Below are positions 47,641-62,600 of a stretch of DNA of 64,000 nt, one piece after another (the first letter of the stretch is position 1; every line of letters begins with the position of its first letter). The notes under the pieces are model-generated. The model was given only the letters and a program-made list of their open reading frames with translations, was not told the DNA's origin and ran no database searches. Source of the DNA: Hydractinia symbiolongicarpus (taxonomy: Eukaryota; Cnidaria; Hydrozoa; Anthoathecata; Hydractiniidae); the NCBI RefSeq assembly GCF_029227915.1, contig NC_079883.1:2728001-2792000 (forward strand). Direction: 5' to 3'. The position numbers and the translations under genes were made by a program.

Positions 47641-50600
47641 GATTGTCACCTTCTTCGCCACAATCACAGGAGGACTGCAGGTTGTAATAATGATTTTCCT
47701 TGTCTTCGCTGGATTCTTGGTTGAGGACATTGCAAAATAATATGCGCAGTTGTTTAAAAGAAGGTCTTTGTAACGGAGTTTCGTTCCAACAATGTTGCAT
47801 TATATCGTACCTGAAGAGTATACACAATTTAAAAGGGATTTTATATTTACATTTGAAGCATTTGAACACGTCTCTCTAGTTGGCTCCATTATCATAATTC
47901 TTTTACCAGCCTAAGACTCCCAATGTAATCTGTAGCAAGCACATTCTTTAACAAGTAACAAGCATTATGAAACTTAAATCTTTCAAAAAAAGGAAACAAT
48001 TTGTTAGTAGCAGTGGCAGAGATACATAAAAAATATTAAGCAAAATTTTGTGTTGCTTACAAAAGAAACCGTGCAATATACAAATTCTTTATAACAACTG
48101 TGTGACAACTTACAATGATTTTGAGCAGTTTTCAGGTTTTTCCATTCTATATCCAGCCTTTAATTTTTCAAGTAATTCATAATTACTTAGACCAGGATAG
48201 GGAGCTTCTCCTAAATAAAAATGGCACAATATTCTTTGTATTTCTATCATAACATGATAAATTAAAAAGAACAAGAAGCCCTGGGGGCTCTAAGAATTTC
48301 CGCTCGCTACCAAAACATTTGATGACAACCTGCTTATTCGTTGTGTTATCGTGCCAAACATTCAAAGATGTTTGGTGCATGAAGCTCTGAAGATAAAGCA
48401 CACAAGAGACATTATATCTTACAAGAAACACAAACAAAACGAAACGTTTCATAATAAACTGACATTTAATTGAAATGGTTGAAAGTCTTGCGATTGAAAC
48501 GTTTATGGTCTTAAACGGCATTTAGTTGACAAAAAATTAAAATTTTGATGTGACCATCATGATCAGTATACTTTTTTTTATTAACTGTGCCAATTTTGGT
48601 TGAAAATAAAGTAGTTTTTAATTTTTGGACCAATTTTGGCCTAAAATGACATTCAAGGTGGCAAAAAATCAAAAGTTTGATGTCACCATTATATTTAGCA
48701 TACTTTATTTGTTAACTGTGCCAAATTTGGCCAAAAATGAAGCGGTTTTAATTTTTGGACCAATTTTGACCTAAAATGGCATTTAGGTGACACAAATCAA
48801 AATTTTGATGTCACCATTATGTTCAGCATACTTTTTTGTTAACTGTGCCAAATTTTGACGAAAAAAAAGCAGTTTTAATTCTTGGACCAATTTTGGCCTA
48901 AAATGACATTTAAGGTGGCAAAAAATCAAAACTTTGATGTCACCATTATATTCAGCATACTTTATTTGTTAACTGCGCCAAATTTGGCCAAAAATGAAGC
49001 GGTTTTAATTTTCGGACCAATTTTGGCCTAAAATGGCATTTAGGTGACACAAATCAAAATTTTGATGTCACCATTATGTTCAGCATACTTTTTTGTTAAC
49101 TGTGCCAAATTTTGTCGAAAAAAAAAGCAGTTTTAATTCTTGGACCAATTTTGGCCTAAAATGACATTTAAGGTGGCAAAAAATCAAAATTTTGATGTCA
49201 CCATTATATTCAGCATACTTTATTTGTTAACTGCGCCAAATTTGGCCAAAAATGAAGCGGTTTTAATTATTGGACCAATTTTGGACTAAAATGACATTTA
49301 AGGTGGCAAAAAATCAAAATTTTGATGTCACCATCATATTCAGCATACTTTATTTGTTAACTGCGCCAAATTTGGCCGAAAATGAAGCGGTTATAATTTT
49401 TGGACCAATTTTGGCCTAAAATGGCATTTAGGTGACACAAATCAAATTTTGATGTCACCATTATGTTCAGCATACTTTTTTGTTAACTGTGCCAAATTTT
49501 GTTAAAAACAAATACCAATTTGGCCTGAAACGTAATTTTGATGACTTCCCAGTACTTAGAGAGTATGGGTACGAAGTTTAAATCTGTGACGTTGCAAATG
49601 ACCATTTGGGACAGGGTTAGTTCGTCAGTTATACCAATACTATCCTCCTCTTAGATGAACGTGAAATCCCAGGGTCGAATTTTTCCCAAAAAATGCTCCG
49701 AAAGAAAAAAAAACGACGGTTTTAAAGAATTTCCTACGCCTTCGGGCGCGGAAATTCAATGAAAAATGCACTGCGGTAGCTACCATCAAATAAGTAAAAA
49801 TGCGATGTAATCTTATCTAAAAAATTTGACTACAGCTTTAATTCGTAAGATAACACACGTACCCAGTGTGACAATTTCATATAGCACCACACCATATGCC
49901 CATCTAAAATAAATAAATTACGCAATCAACTAATAAATAAATAAATGAAGAAATAAAGAAATAACAATAAAGTTAATAAGCAAAAACAAAAATAACAAAA
50001 AAAAAATTAAAAGGATAATTTCTTGCTCGCCATATACATATAGATTTTAATAAAACATAAAAAGAAATAAACAATAAATAAATAAATATTTATTTGTTTA
50101 TTATGACTTAGCTAATATAATTTTCTCTTTGAGCACGGTGCGAGATGTTTCGAAACATTTAACAAGTCAAGTTGAAAATTGAATAGTATAATATTTCGTC
50201 CAAGATTTTAGTTTCTTGTTCGCCATAAGTATAATGATTTCAATATTAGAGAAATAAAGAAATGAAAAAATAATAAATATTTATTTATTTAAAAGGGGAT
50301 GAATAATTAGTAAAAAATAAATTAAAATCTAGGGCTTACACGTCACTGCACGTGCTTGATATTTGTTGAAGTAATGCTTCCGGTGACATCCATTTGACAG
50401 GAAGTTTCTCATCAATGTCTGTCTCCTGGATGATGGCATCTAAACTAACTTCTTTGGTCAAACTGAAATCTGAGATTTTGATGACATGATCAACGCCAAC
50501 CAGAATGTTGCGACAGGCTAAATCGCGGTGAATAAATTTTTTGCTGGATAGATATTCCTAGAGAGGAAATTTTGATATAATTTTTAAACCGTGTAAATAT

Positions 50601-53600
50601 TTGTATTAACAATTAAATAATGCAGATCATGGCTAATTCAGTAGCTATAAAAAGTCACGGTTTAGAGGCCTTTTGCTTGTCTTACTATTCATTAGCGTCC
50701 GTAGTGTTAATTTTGAATTATCATAGTTGATTTCCGCCAGCGAAGGCGGAATCTTTAAAATCGCCTGGGGAGATCGAGAGATAGATAGATAGAGACAGCC
50801 CAGAGCCTGGACGCCTAAAACTTATTCAGGCTAAAGCTTAAATCCTCGTTTTGACAGATTTTTTTCGGAGAACGAGGCTAGAGTAAGTTTTAGGCCAATA
50901 AGAATCCTAATAGTGCAACAAATTGTTTTATTATGCAATGAACATGCTATTAAAAGTCAAAGCTCGTGTAGTGTAGCATAATAAAGATTGTCTTAAATTT
51001 CTACATAGCGCGCCATCTTTGTTGTTATTAACGTTTCTCTTAAATAATTACGTCATTTCTCTCTGTAAAATTTCGCTAGCACGTAGACTAAAGGGGGATT
51101 TTCACGAAGCGAATTGAACGGCAAATTCGACAGCGAATTGTATCTGAGCATGCGCAGTTTTGTTTGTTTTGATTTTGCATCAAAATATTCGCTTAGCTGA
51201 AAAGTAGAAACAGTTCCTACTTTTTCGCGGCTAAAGGTATCGCTGCTAGTTCTTGACCAATCAGAACGCGGTTAACCAAACAATGAAATTGGCGCCTAAT
51301 TTATTTTGTCGTGAAAATTAAAAAGGTAGGAACTGTTTCTACTTTTCAGATCCTAGCTCCTAAGTACCGCCGTAAACATTGCTAATCTAAACATTGACAA
51401 GCAAACATTGATAATTTCTAATGGCCTATGCAACTACTTGCAAACAGACTTCGAAACCTACAACATATCTTAATATATTTTGTGAGGGATTGTAAATATA
51501 CACACAAAGTAGATAGAATGAAGACAACAAAAAAAAAACAGACATGATACGTTCTTTAATGATGACTGAACTACTTACCATTCCACAAGCCACTTGCCAT
51601 GCGAAAGAAAGAAGAACACGAGGAGTAATCACATCTGTGCCGTCTGCTTGCTAGAATACAGTGATATTATTTTAATACTATGTGTAGAATATGTAAATTT
51701 AGAAAAAGAATGCTCAAACTTTTAACGAAATTCTTTATTTTTTATACACCTGCGAATGTTCTGTATATTTAGCATTGGTAGCAAACTTTAACTCGATCTC
51801 AGACTGTCCGTGACGTTGTAGTCAATGTCACGACCTGATCTACAACGTTTCAATTTTAAACGAAAAGTATGATGATGCATTAAAAAAATTGTTGCATCAA
51901 GTTGTTCAATGAGGATTTTAAGTATTGTTACCATTTTTTAAGAAAAAGGATTGGTACATTATCAAGGAGAAGGATTTCAGCAAATCTGTTCAGGTGGTTA
52001 AAAAAATATTTCACCTTCAACGTATCCAGATATTGTTGTGTGAAAATAAATGATTGGTTATTACCAGAAACACTTGACTTGGTTGAACATATCTATAATT
52101 TATAATAATCATAATAATAAAATAAATTTACAATAAAATATATTCGTTTTTTTCCCGGTCATAAATTAACATTCATCAAACTTATGTTTATCTGCAAACG
52201 CCTCGCCGCAAAAAAAGGACGATAAAAATCACCATCAAAAGAAATAATGTTTGCATCGTTAACACATTGTCAAAAATTGTAATGTGTACATTGCAATTAG
52301 CTTAAGTAAGCAAAGATGGAGTTTAAACGAAATTTTAACTAAAAGTTAATATGTAAACAAGAGTCTACAGACCTGCTGTCTTCTGTCTCTCAGATATTGC
52401 AAAAGGTCACCATTTTCCATAAATTCTGTTACAATACAATGTGGATCATTTATTGTACTACAGCCAATGTAATTCAATATATTCTTATGATATCCAATGC
52501 TTTTCATTATCTTGAATTCTTCTTTAAAGATATCGTAATTCTTTCCTGGAGAGCCATCTGAAAAGTTTCAAAACATTCTCATCACAAAAAGGAAAATGGA
52601 TATCTAAAGCGTTACACAAAATGGGTACTATCTTCAGACTGTTACATTGTTGCAAATTTCAGGGTAGGAGTTAGTGACTGCAGGAAATAAAAATAAAAAT
52701 TTGTTAACTACATGACAACAATTACGTAGGAGCTTTGTCTTGTCTCTTTTGTTTAATACACACCTTTATCTATTACACACATCTCTAAAGAAAAAAATTT
52801 TCCCCGTGTTAGCTCAAGGGCCATCTCTCCTTAACCCTTCGGCTACTTGGTTTGTTTTTTTTGCAAAACTCGAACCAGCCATGGTTTTTACTTCGACAAT
52901 CTCTTGTCATTGAGCGCAATTTCTAACTACGTGCTGTCGCAATCTTGACGGAGTTGAGCAACTACGGATAGAAAATTTGATTCTCTCTCATGGTTTACAT
53001 TTTGACATGTAAACGGTAAGTGATTTCGATATGGCTATTAGATGGCACGTCCCTATGTATGCCTTGCTTAAGGTTTCAGCATAGTCGGCTTGTGTCACAT
53101 TTAAAATAAGATTTTAGCAAAAATAATAATTCGCAGTTTTATGGTTGCTTAAATATATATAACTGAGAAAAAATCCATACCTTTCAGTATTTTTACTGCT
53201 ACCTTCAGGTTTTGTTGAGATAGTAAAACCGAGTCAGCAATTTGTTTAGCGTACTTTAATCTTGCAAGCGCACCTGTATTGATTGTAGCACTGAATACAG
53301 TTCTAAATGCGCCAGATCCAATTCTGTTTCCAATTTTTATGTCATTAGAGTTTATTTCCCATCCATCATACTTGATACTGTTTTGGTTGACGTATATACT
53401 TGAGAAGTAAATAAATATGGAACGTTTCAATCGATATAATATGCTACTACACTGACTGTCTCGTCCTCCGTTGTTATTTGAATTAAACCTTATTTTAAAT
53501 TATTTAGATGAGACACCTTCGTCTTCTATACAACTCACAACTCAGAACTTTTGCTTTCAAACGTATTGTTTTTTTTTCAAATACGACTGCTACTTACTTT

Positions 53601-56600
53601 TTGTCGGCGTGTGTCCGCGATACTACAACACTGTCCGTCTTTTTGCGTCGTCGATGATGAAGAAGCATGAAGACGATAAAAATTAGAAGAAGAAATACTA
53701 TCGGGAGTGTTATAATAAGAGTGAGGTTTTTCTTTGCGTCAACTTTACCTGTAATTGGAAATAAAAACTTTGTTGTATTTGCTAAATTTCTACTGTTTTT
53801 TTGTTCCAATATTCATGGAACTGAATATAATGTAGCTAAACTTTATAATTTAAAGAAATTCTGAAGTCGTTCACAAAATCGGACTTTCCAATATTTTCTG
53901 CATGAGTGAGAGCTAGAATATATTTTTAGCTTTTCGTCCACTTTTTCTGCACACAACAACAGGTTGTAAAATTTTGAGTAGTTAGCCTAAATTTCTTTAA
54001 GATGCTTCAAGAGTAGCGAACCAGACTTCCTTTAAGATGCCTTAAGGATAACTATCTCAACTTTCTTCACGATACTTTAACGTTAGCTAGCTAATATTTC
54101 TCCAAAAACTTCAGGTATAGCTACCCAAACTTTCCTTTAAGATGCTATAACGATAGCGATAAAATCGATCTTCAAAATATTTCAAAGACAGCTAGCCAAA
54201 CATACCATTAAGATAATTCAAGGCTAGCTAGCAAAACATTAATTTAGAACATTTCAGTGATAGTTAGCAAACATTTTCTTAAAATATGTCAAGGATGACC
54301 ATAGAAGCTAACAAGTAATTAAACTAGCGCCTCTACTCCCACCCTCTCTAAGATAAAGGTTCTTTAAATTTAAATGTCCAAATTATTTTAAGTCAATTAT
54401 TGTTAAAGAAAATTTCGCGATTTCGCAAAATTAAATTTCACTAAATATATCAGATTTTTTTAAACCGCCTAAGTAAATTTAACATACCTGGAACAGCTGG
54501 CTGTCTTGCCAGGATAGGAAATGCAAGTTGTGGTCCTATAAATAATAAAATACAATTTCGACATAGGCTTTTCAAGCACAGCCTGCACAAACTTTCAAAT
54601 AACGTGACGCAAATAATTTTCCAGTTATATTTAACAGAATAACATCTATAAACACAAAATAAATTCAACCATATTTGAATAAAGACCCCAAACTGGGCCA
54701 TCTTAGGTAATAAGAAAGAGTCTTAACTATCACTATTCAAACAATTTTTACCTTCCAGTTGTACTGTAAAGTAACCGTGGGTTGAATCTCGGTTGACAGT
54801 GTTAACAGAGATCTAAAAGTGACATATATACTTTAAAAAAATATAACGTAATTTATAGTTTTGTTTGATCGCTTGTAATGGTTAGGTTGCTAAACGTATT
54901 TCGTGAAAATATTGTGTTCAGTAACGGTGTTTTTTGTAGACTTGCAATAAGGTAATGCGCTTAATTTCTCACTGTGAGAAATTAAATCCATGTCAAAAAA
55001 CTTTGCTTTCACACTGTAAATCTACTTAACAGAGTTTTTAGTTAGTAGAACAAAATAAAGGATTCTTAATGATTGCAAAGTTAAAACACAAATAAACAAC
55101 ACTAAAATTGAATCAATAGTAAATGTATTTGGAATCTTTTTCAAAAGTCAATCTGCACCAAATTTAATGAAAATCTAGCAACATCAAATTAAATTCTCGC
55201 AAAAGATTGCATTTTTGCCCTAAGCTAAATTAAATCCACGCAAAACCAAAACAACACAAAAACCCAAACAAAACAAACAAACCAAACAAAACAAAAAAAA
55301 TAAACAGAGTAAAAAAGGAAAGCTGTAATCAAGACCTACTTGAATAGCCAATGTGAATGCACCTTCGATTTCAATATCTTTAATATCATAGGATGTATCA
55401 ATCTAAAAAAATATTTTGTTTTTAACAATTATTTATTTATTTATTCTTTCTCTGTGTTTCTAGAGTTATCACGTCTTTTTTAAACACTTAACTCTTGTGT
55501 CTTACTTTATGAAGCTAATATGTTTTTTAGTCTCGATAACCCATTAACTTACTGTAGTCGTTCTGTTATATTCTCGTCCAAGGACATCAATAAGTACCTT
55601 TGGTGTTCCATCGCCCCATCTTACAAAATACTTTTCAATTTTCTTATGCGTGAACGGTCTCTGCCATTCAACACGAATATTGTACGATACTTTGCTGCAT
55701 GAACGACAAATTAAGTCGTTGTTTCCATGGATACACGTCGCCTCGGTATAACGGATGCAAGACTTTTTTTGAATAGTTGCATTAATCATGTTTTTAGTGA
55801 GAGGTTGATCCGTTGGGACTAAAATAAGCAATTGTGTCTTAATTTCTTAAAAATTCAAAATAATAATACTCAGATTCTGACTGTCTCTTCGCGACCTTAA
55901 ATTAATGATAAGAACGGACGAAATATGTTCGAAAGCTAAAATGCGAGGTTATTCTGGGCTACACGCGTTGTGCAAAAGTCTCCCGGCGAATCTTTGTAGA
56001 AAGAGCCATATTTGTGTAATTAAAATGGTTATGCGCTGGTTTTCCCCATCTTCAAGTAGTTTTACCATCAAAGCATCATTTTAAGACGCTATTTTAAATA
56101 CGTACCCTGGAACCTTAACCGCCTATTTCGTTCAAGAATATAACACGAAGTGCTAGTGGATTGTGTGAAGAACTGTCTGTGTAGTGATAATAAAAAAGGC
56201 CCCAGATTTAAAAAAATTATCTCAATACGTTGTCAAATTCATTTTTAATGTTTCTGAATTTTAAAATAAGGGTAGGTAGCACATTTTAAAATGAAATTAA
56301 GGAACTACCCAATACTTTCTTCAGAAAATTAACTTAAAAATCCGTATTAGCTTTGTGATGTTCACGGATACACTACCCTGACAGAAAATATATTACAAAA
56401 TAATTGAACGACGTCGTTTGGAGAGGAGTGGTAAACGTAGATTCTTTCCGGATTCTGCAATCGGGCTATCAGATATGCGCATACGCATATTATAACGAGT
56501 AAAAATGTTCCAAGTGGTGTTACATTAGCTTCTTTCTCCCGCTCTACTGAGGCATTTCATAATTTTAAATTATCATTGATACATAGTTAATGTAACTTTG

Positions 56601-59600
56601 TAACTCGTTAAAAATTTTCTATTTTATTTTATGACCACCGCAATAACGATGGCAAAATAATTGTCGAATAATGGATAGAAAGATGTCGAACACGTGTTCA
56701 GAAAAAAATCGTACATCACCACCCCTAAGGTTTCTCAGTGGATAATAGTCAAAAATAGACACCCCTTCAAAGTGTTGCGAGTTAGTGTATTATAAGTAAG
56801 ACCATGGTTATATAATTAAATCTAAATTCACCCATGGGTTTGTTTAGAAGATTAGCCCACGTTAATCCATGTTAACCCAAAGTAGAACTCAAGTTTTAGT
56901 AGTCACCAGGTTATATTTATTTAAATAGCTAAACAAAAGTACACCAAAATTAAGACAAAAAAGTTTTTTCTTCTTCTTTACGCAAAATTTCAATGGAGAC
57001 CAATAGAATCAATTTTTAAACCAAAACCAATAGTTTGAAAGCGTGCACCAGAAATAATTAACCTTTTTTTCTTTCTTAAACTTTAAAATCTTACCATAAG
57101 GCCTTCCTGTGGTTGTCGCTACATCAGCGCAATTATAATTATCTACAGTATGGCAACCTAGAAAGAACATTCGTAGATCTTAGGTAGCACAACTAATCCT
57201 TAATACTTTGTAAAAAAAAATTAAATGTTATTAAAGACAATTTTCTCAAAGAATAGGTCTGGAATGGCTTAAATATTCTGACTATAACAGTAAAAATCCA
57301 ACAATCATAAAACAGGTCAAAATTTTGTCGAAATTACCCGGGGTTTCACAATGTCGAAATTACCCAGGGCTTTAGAACGTTGTGGTATTGCTCAGAAACA
57401 TGTGTAAGCGGCACAAATAAACTACAAGCTGTATAAGACGTCAAACAGATATTGGCTTCAGTACTACTGTATTAGTGAGATAATTTACCTTCGTAAATAA
57501 CACTTGTAGAAGTAGTACCACCAAGAAGACAATCTCCTAACAATGTTTTTACCTAACAAAGTAGGGTATAAGCAGGGTATATTCTATAGTAACCTAATAT
57601 ACACTTAACATCAGTTTTATAAAGAAACACTTTTATTAATCAGTAGAAATTTAAATAAAAAATCATTTAGCAAAGTATTAATTTAAATTTTCCAAACAAG
57701 ACTACGCCATGTCCATTTAACATATTTCTTTATTGTATTGTTGTTATTTTCTGGCTATCCAAAGTTTCAACAATAAACTCTTTTTACGTAAGAACCATAA
57801 TGTTTGGCTACGATCTGAGATGATCAATTTTTACGTGTCAAGCTCCATATTTTAACGATTTTGTGTAATATTTTAAGTACATATTTCCGCTAGTTATTAA
57901 GAGTAAAAACGTCAGGCGAATACTCTGCCTTAAATAATATGTATCCATGTTATTTGACAACATATGGAAGTAAGTTAAATTTGTGAAATTTGACATTGTT
58001 CTTATGTTGTTCTTAATTTACAGCCTAATTGTTTTTATAAACTTTTTTTTATGTAAAACAAGAGAATTCCCCTTACCTTTACACTGACAGTACACGATGC
58101 TAATTCATCTCGCGCTGTGTTTTGATATTCAAAAAAAGTGCTACCATTTTTCTAAATCAGAAAAAGACATTTCATATAGACCTAGCCCGATGAAAAATCC
58201 ACTTTTGTCCATATTCCGGTTCTCAGATTTCGTCAGTCAAATTCGAGCATCCTTGGCACAAACAAGGAGGCACAAAGTTTCGGCTACCATGTTAAACAGA
58301 ATACGGATATTGTTAATACAAAGAAAGATATATTTAAAAACCTGTTTATCAACAACCCTCCACGAAAATATTGAGAAAATACTCTTTCGGCCATTTTTAT
58401 AAAAGTTTTACAAAGCATCAACTCTGCAGCAAGTAAGCTAAGAGAAATCCGTTTATCATGTTTACAGCATTTTTAAACGAGCTAGAATTACAGAGTAATC
58501 TACGTCCCCCTCGAAGAAGAGAGTGACGCTGACAACATTTTAAGAGTTTCGATATAACATAATAATCTAAGATCCTAACTGTGAATATTGATATTCGAAT
58601 AATTTTAAATTGCATGATTTTAGTATAGAAATATCCTATAAAATTATTTGTGGAGACGACCTTTAAAATCTGCCATGCCGATATATATTTTGTGAAGGAT
58701 TGAAGATAAATAAAACACCCACATCATGAGGTGTGTAAAATATAATAAAGAAAAAAATGAAAAAACAACAATGGTTGCAAAAACATCTTACGTAGGTTAA
58801 AAACTTATTTGCACGAAATTGCATTAATGGAAGGATGCCAGGATTCATACAAGTATGTAAAATTGTCTCCATTTCAAACCGCTTTGGAAGAACAGCTGTT
58901 GACACAGTGTCTGCAACAATAAAAAAATATACATGTATTGCTTCACTCTAATACTTTACTGCATTTTTTCTTAATATAAAACTTATTCAGCATAAATTGA
59001 TTTTTTTTGCTGAAGGATATCCTTTGTTTTCTTTTATTTCAACAAATTTCTGATTAGACTTAATTAGATACAAATCTTTGCTCCTGTCAGCTAATCGTTA
59101 CTTAACGATAACAAGCGATCATTGGCAATAATTTCAACGATAACTTTACAATGAAAATTTTAGAATAAAAACTGCCGTCACTCACACTACAAGTAAAAGT
59201 TATGAGGTGATGTTTTTTATTTGCTTCAATGTATAAAAAACAAACAAAAAAATTAAAAAGAGGAAAAAATAATTAGGTACGTGAATACATTTCAGAAAAA
59301 ACAAAAAAGACCAATTATGACTGCAAGCAATTATTACCCGCTATGCTCAATAATACTTGAAAAAAGATTTGATACTTATCACTGATGATAGCACGAACAG
59401 CAGTGAAAAATAGAATTGCGCTAGCACCAGGATATAAAAATTATCTTTGGTGGGTTAGGTTTTGTTCACTAGTTATTGTCCAATGAGAACTTAGATTGAA
59501 TTGCAATACCTGGTACAACTGAAAAAGTGACGTTCCATCTAATCCAGTTCATATTATCCCTTCGTACAAGAGTTGGTGAATGAATAGTGATATTAGATAG

Positions 59601-62600
59601 TCCATTAAATGGTTTTAACTCTGAAAAAAAATGTAAGAAATTAGAAGTGAATTGGAAACATTGCACATGAGAATTATTCAAAAACTTAGTTCCAAAAAAG
59701 GTTCAACAAAAAAATTCAACAAAAAAGCCCGACTAGATTAAACGGACCGTGATTGGAATTTTTTTAAATCATTTTCATGATGTCATTATAGAACATCTGA
59801 TCCTTATAATTTGTTTTTATAATAATTTTATCCCTCAAATATATATTCACTATTTACTAACAAACTAAAGATAACACTTTATTAAACCAATTGGTTATTA
59901 TTCTTTCGCCAAATTTTTTCACTAGATTTTGTGGTACACAACAATCAATCTTTACATGGGAAACTAACCAATAGAAAATATACATTGTATTTATCAAACA
60001 CAAGAAATTGTTTTTACAGAAGACATATATTTTTATATATATATACCCCCAGGATAAGTGTCGCTAGCATATTACAGCATGTGCCATAGTAGGTTTATTT
60101 GTGGTTGATAGTAGATAATGTCCTGCTTACAGTCAGGCAGCATGTCAGGGATGCGAACAAGAACCTACTACTATCTACTTTACATAAAAAAAAATTATAC
60201 AACTTTAGACAACAAAGTTTTGAAGTCTTACTTGTGAAATTACTTGATATAAACTGGTTTTTATCATATCCTCTGTGATTTATAGCGTAAACGTTCAATT
60301 TATATTGTGTCTCTTCGTATTTGCCATACAATTTATAGGTGGAACATATATTTTGCATTGTGATTACTCGATTTGTTCTTGCTGTCTAAAAAACAAAGAA
60401 CAATCTCTGAAGTTTGTTCTAATACAATAAGATCTGATGGAACAAGAAGTACGGAGGGCATAATAGAGAGGGCGTAATATAGACGTAATACAGATATATT
60501 TCTGAAAATGTTATCAAGATTGTCTTAAAAAGAAAGATGAAAAATCAATTTTGCACCTAGCATGTATATGATGGATCTGATTATTATTTTGTTAAATCAA
60601 TGATCAGCAACTTACCAAACCAAGGACATTTTGGGCATTTGTATGGAACTCGTTTGAAATTTGAAGGACAACTAAGTAAATGTTTGACAGATTTTGCACG
60701 TTATTTACTGTCACGTTGCTCCATCTGAAGGTAATGTTGTTGATATTCTGTTCAACAATTTCAATGTCACTTTTTTCTATATCAGCATTAGTAGCTTCGT
60801 CATTGGCAACATCTGAAAAGAAAAAAATTAAAAAATTAAAAATTTGGATCCCGAAAAAATATACAAAAAAAATAATGATACAAATAGTTGGAGAATAAAT
60901 ATTGGTTCGTTGATATGAGTCAGACCCTTTCCTGCCTGCTGAAATGAATTCTCAAACATCATAAGTTACCATGTGTAAATTATTTAAAAGTTGAAAAATT
61001 TGAATTTTCCTGTTTTCTAAAGGAATGTCTTCTGTGTTTAGGAATTTAAGTAAAGTGTGGGTATATTAAACGTCCCATTTTAGCAGGTAAGGAGAATCAT
61101 TTAGTAATTGTCAAAAAAATTGCACCTTGCATATTCAGAATCTGCTGATAAAATGTGCAACCATTAATGCACTCATCAGAATCCTAAAAACGGTTAAAAA
61201 GATTGTTAGGATATTAAGACAGGTGTGACATGGTGAAAAAATCCTTAAATAAAACCAAGAAAAAAGCGAAAAATGTAATTTTTTATAGCATGGCTGTAAT
61301 ACCAGTGCTAAAATGAAGACGATAGGAATAAGGACATCACATCCTATCTCCTGCTAAATTACCAGTGGAAAACAACAGAGAAAAGAATATGAAACAACAA
61401 GTACATATTGAGATGCTAATACAGACAAGAACTTTTATGTAAAAGAAAAACGCCTTTTTTTATTTCCAGAAATATACTTACACAATAGTTGAAACATTTT
61501 TCACCATGAAATGGTAAGGGAACATGACAAGCCCTCATACACTACAAAATGAAAAAAATGCATATTTCAGCGTATGTTGATTTTGCGGTTACAAATAAAT
61601 TACAATAACAGATTTAGATTCCCTTTAAATTACATGTTTTGATTTTAGTTTTTATATCTCTTGGTATTTATTTATTTATTTCTTAATCAGGTTAGAAGAA
61701 ACTATATTTAGTCCACACAAAAAAAAGGTTTTTAACAATACGCCTGTATTGTGGTGACTTTGTAAGTTACGACAGATTCCAGCGTTTGTTGACAAACAAC
61801 ATTTTTATTACCAACCAATAAAAATTTAGAAAACACTACGAGTAGTTGCTAACATTAACAAAACGTGTCTAACATTGTGGAGCATCTGCAACTTTGAAAA
61901 TTGCCAAAAAAAATTGAAAAACGTTGTTGCAAAGAAAAACTATCAACAACATGAAAATTATTTTTAACATTGAAAATCAATAACAACTTAATATAAAAAT
62001 TTATCATATTAGCAACAGTGAAAACAGAAAACTATCTAATTGGTGTTAATTGTTATCTGTATTGCTATACTCACACTTCTACATCTGTAACCTTCACAAT
62101 CCATATCCATCGTTGAACTGATGTTAAGAACAATTGATGCATACTGAAGAAAACATTGAAATATAAATTTAATAAATTGGTGTGGTGTTCAATAAATTCT
62201 TAAAACATGGTCTGTTATCTATATTATAATGCTAAGTCGTTCGTCTGTCTGTCGGTGAGCCAATAATGGTAGCTGCGAACAGCGATAGGCATGTTTCTGT
62301 GGATTTCTTCATAGTTTTACGACCAGTGTTTTGTAATTAATATTGTAAATATTGGGAAATTAAAGAGTTATTTAGTTGTTATGTAAAAGAATTATTTAAA
62401 TCACATGTATCATCTTAGTAGAAAATGTCCTATTTTGAATCGTATAACTTGTTGAATACTATTTTTATAAAAGAACACAATTCTTAGAATACTTGGATCA
62501 AAAAAATGTATATATTTCACCTGCGTGCAATATGAATAAAGTCTTGCCCATTTAAACCATTGTTCATTAATAGAGTGTTGACCTGCTCTGAGAATTCGTT

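Noticed and set aside
47269-47724. Plus-strand ORF of 151 codons with an 8-residue repeat (LYDLKVSL)
   Set aside because: It is the 24-bp minisatellite read in an open frame, running antisense into the receptor's last exon. There is no start context or homology.
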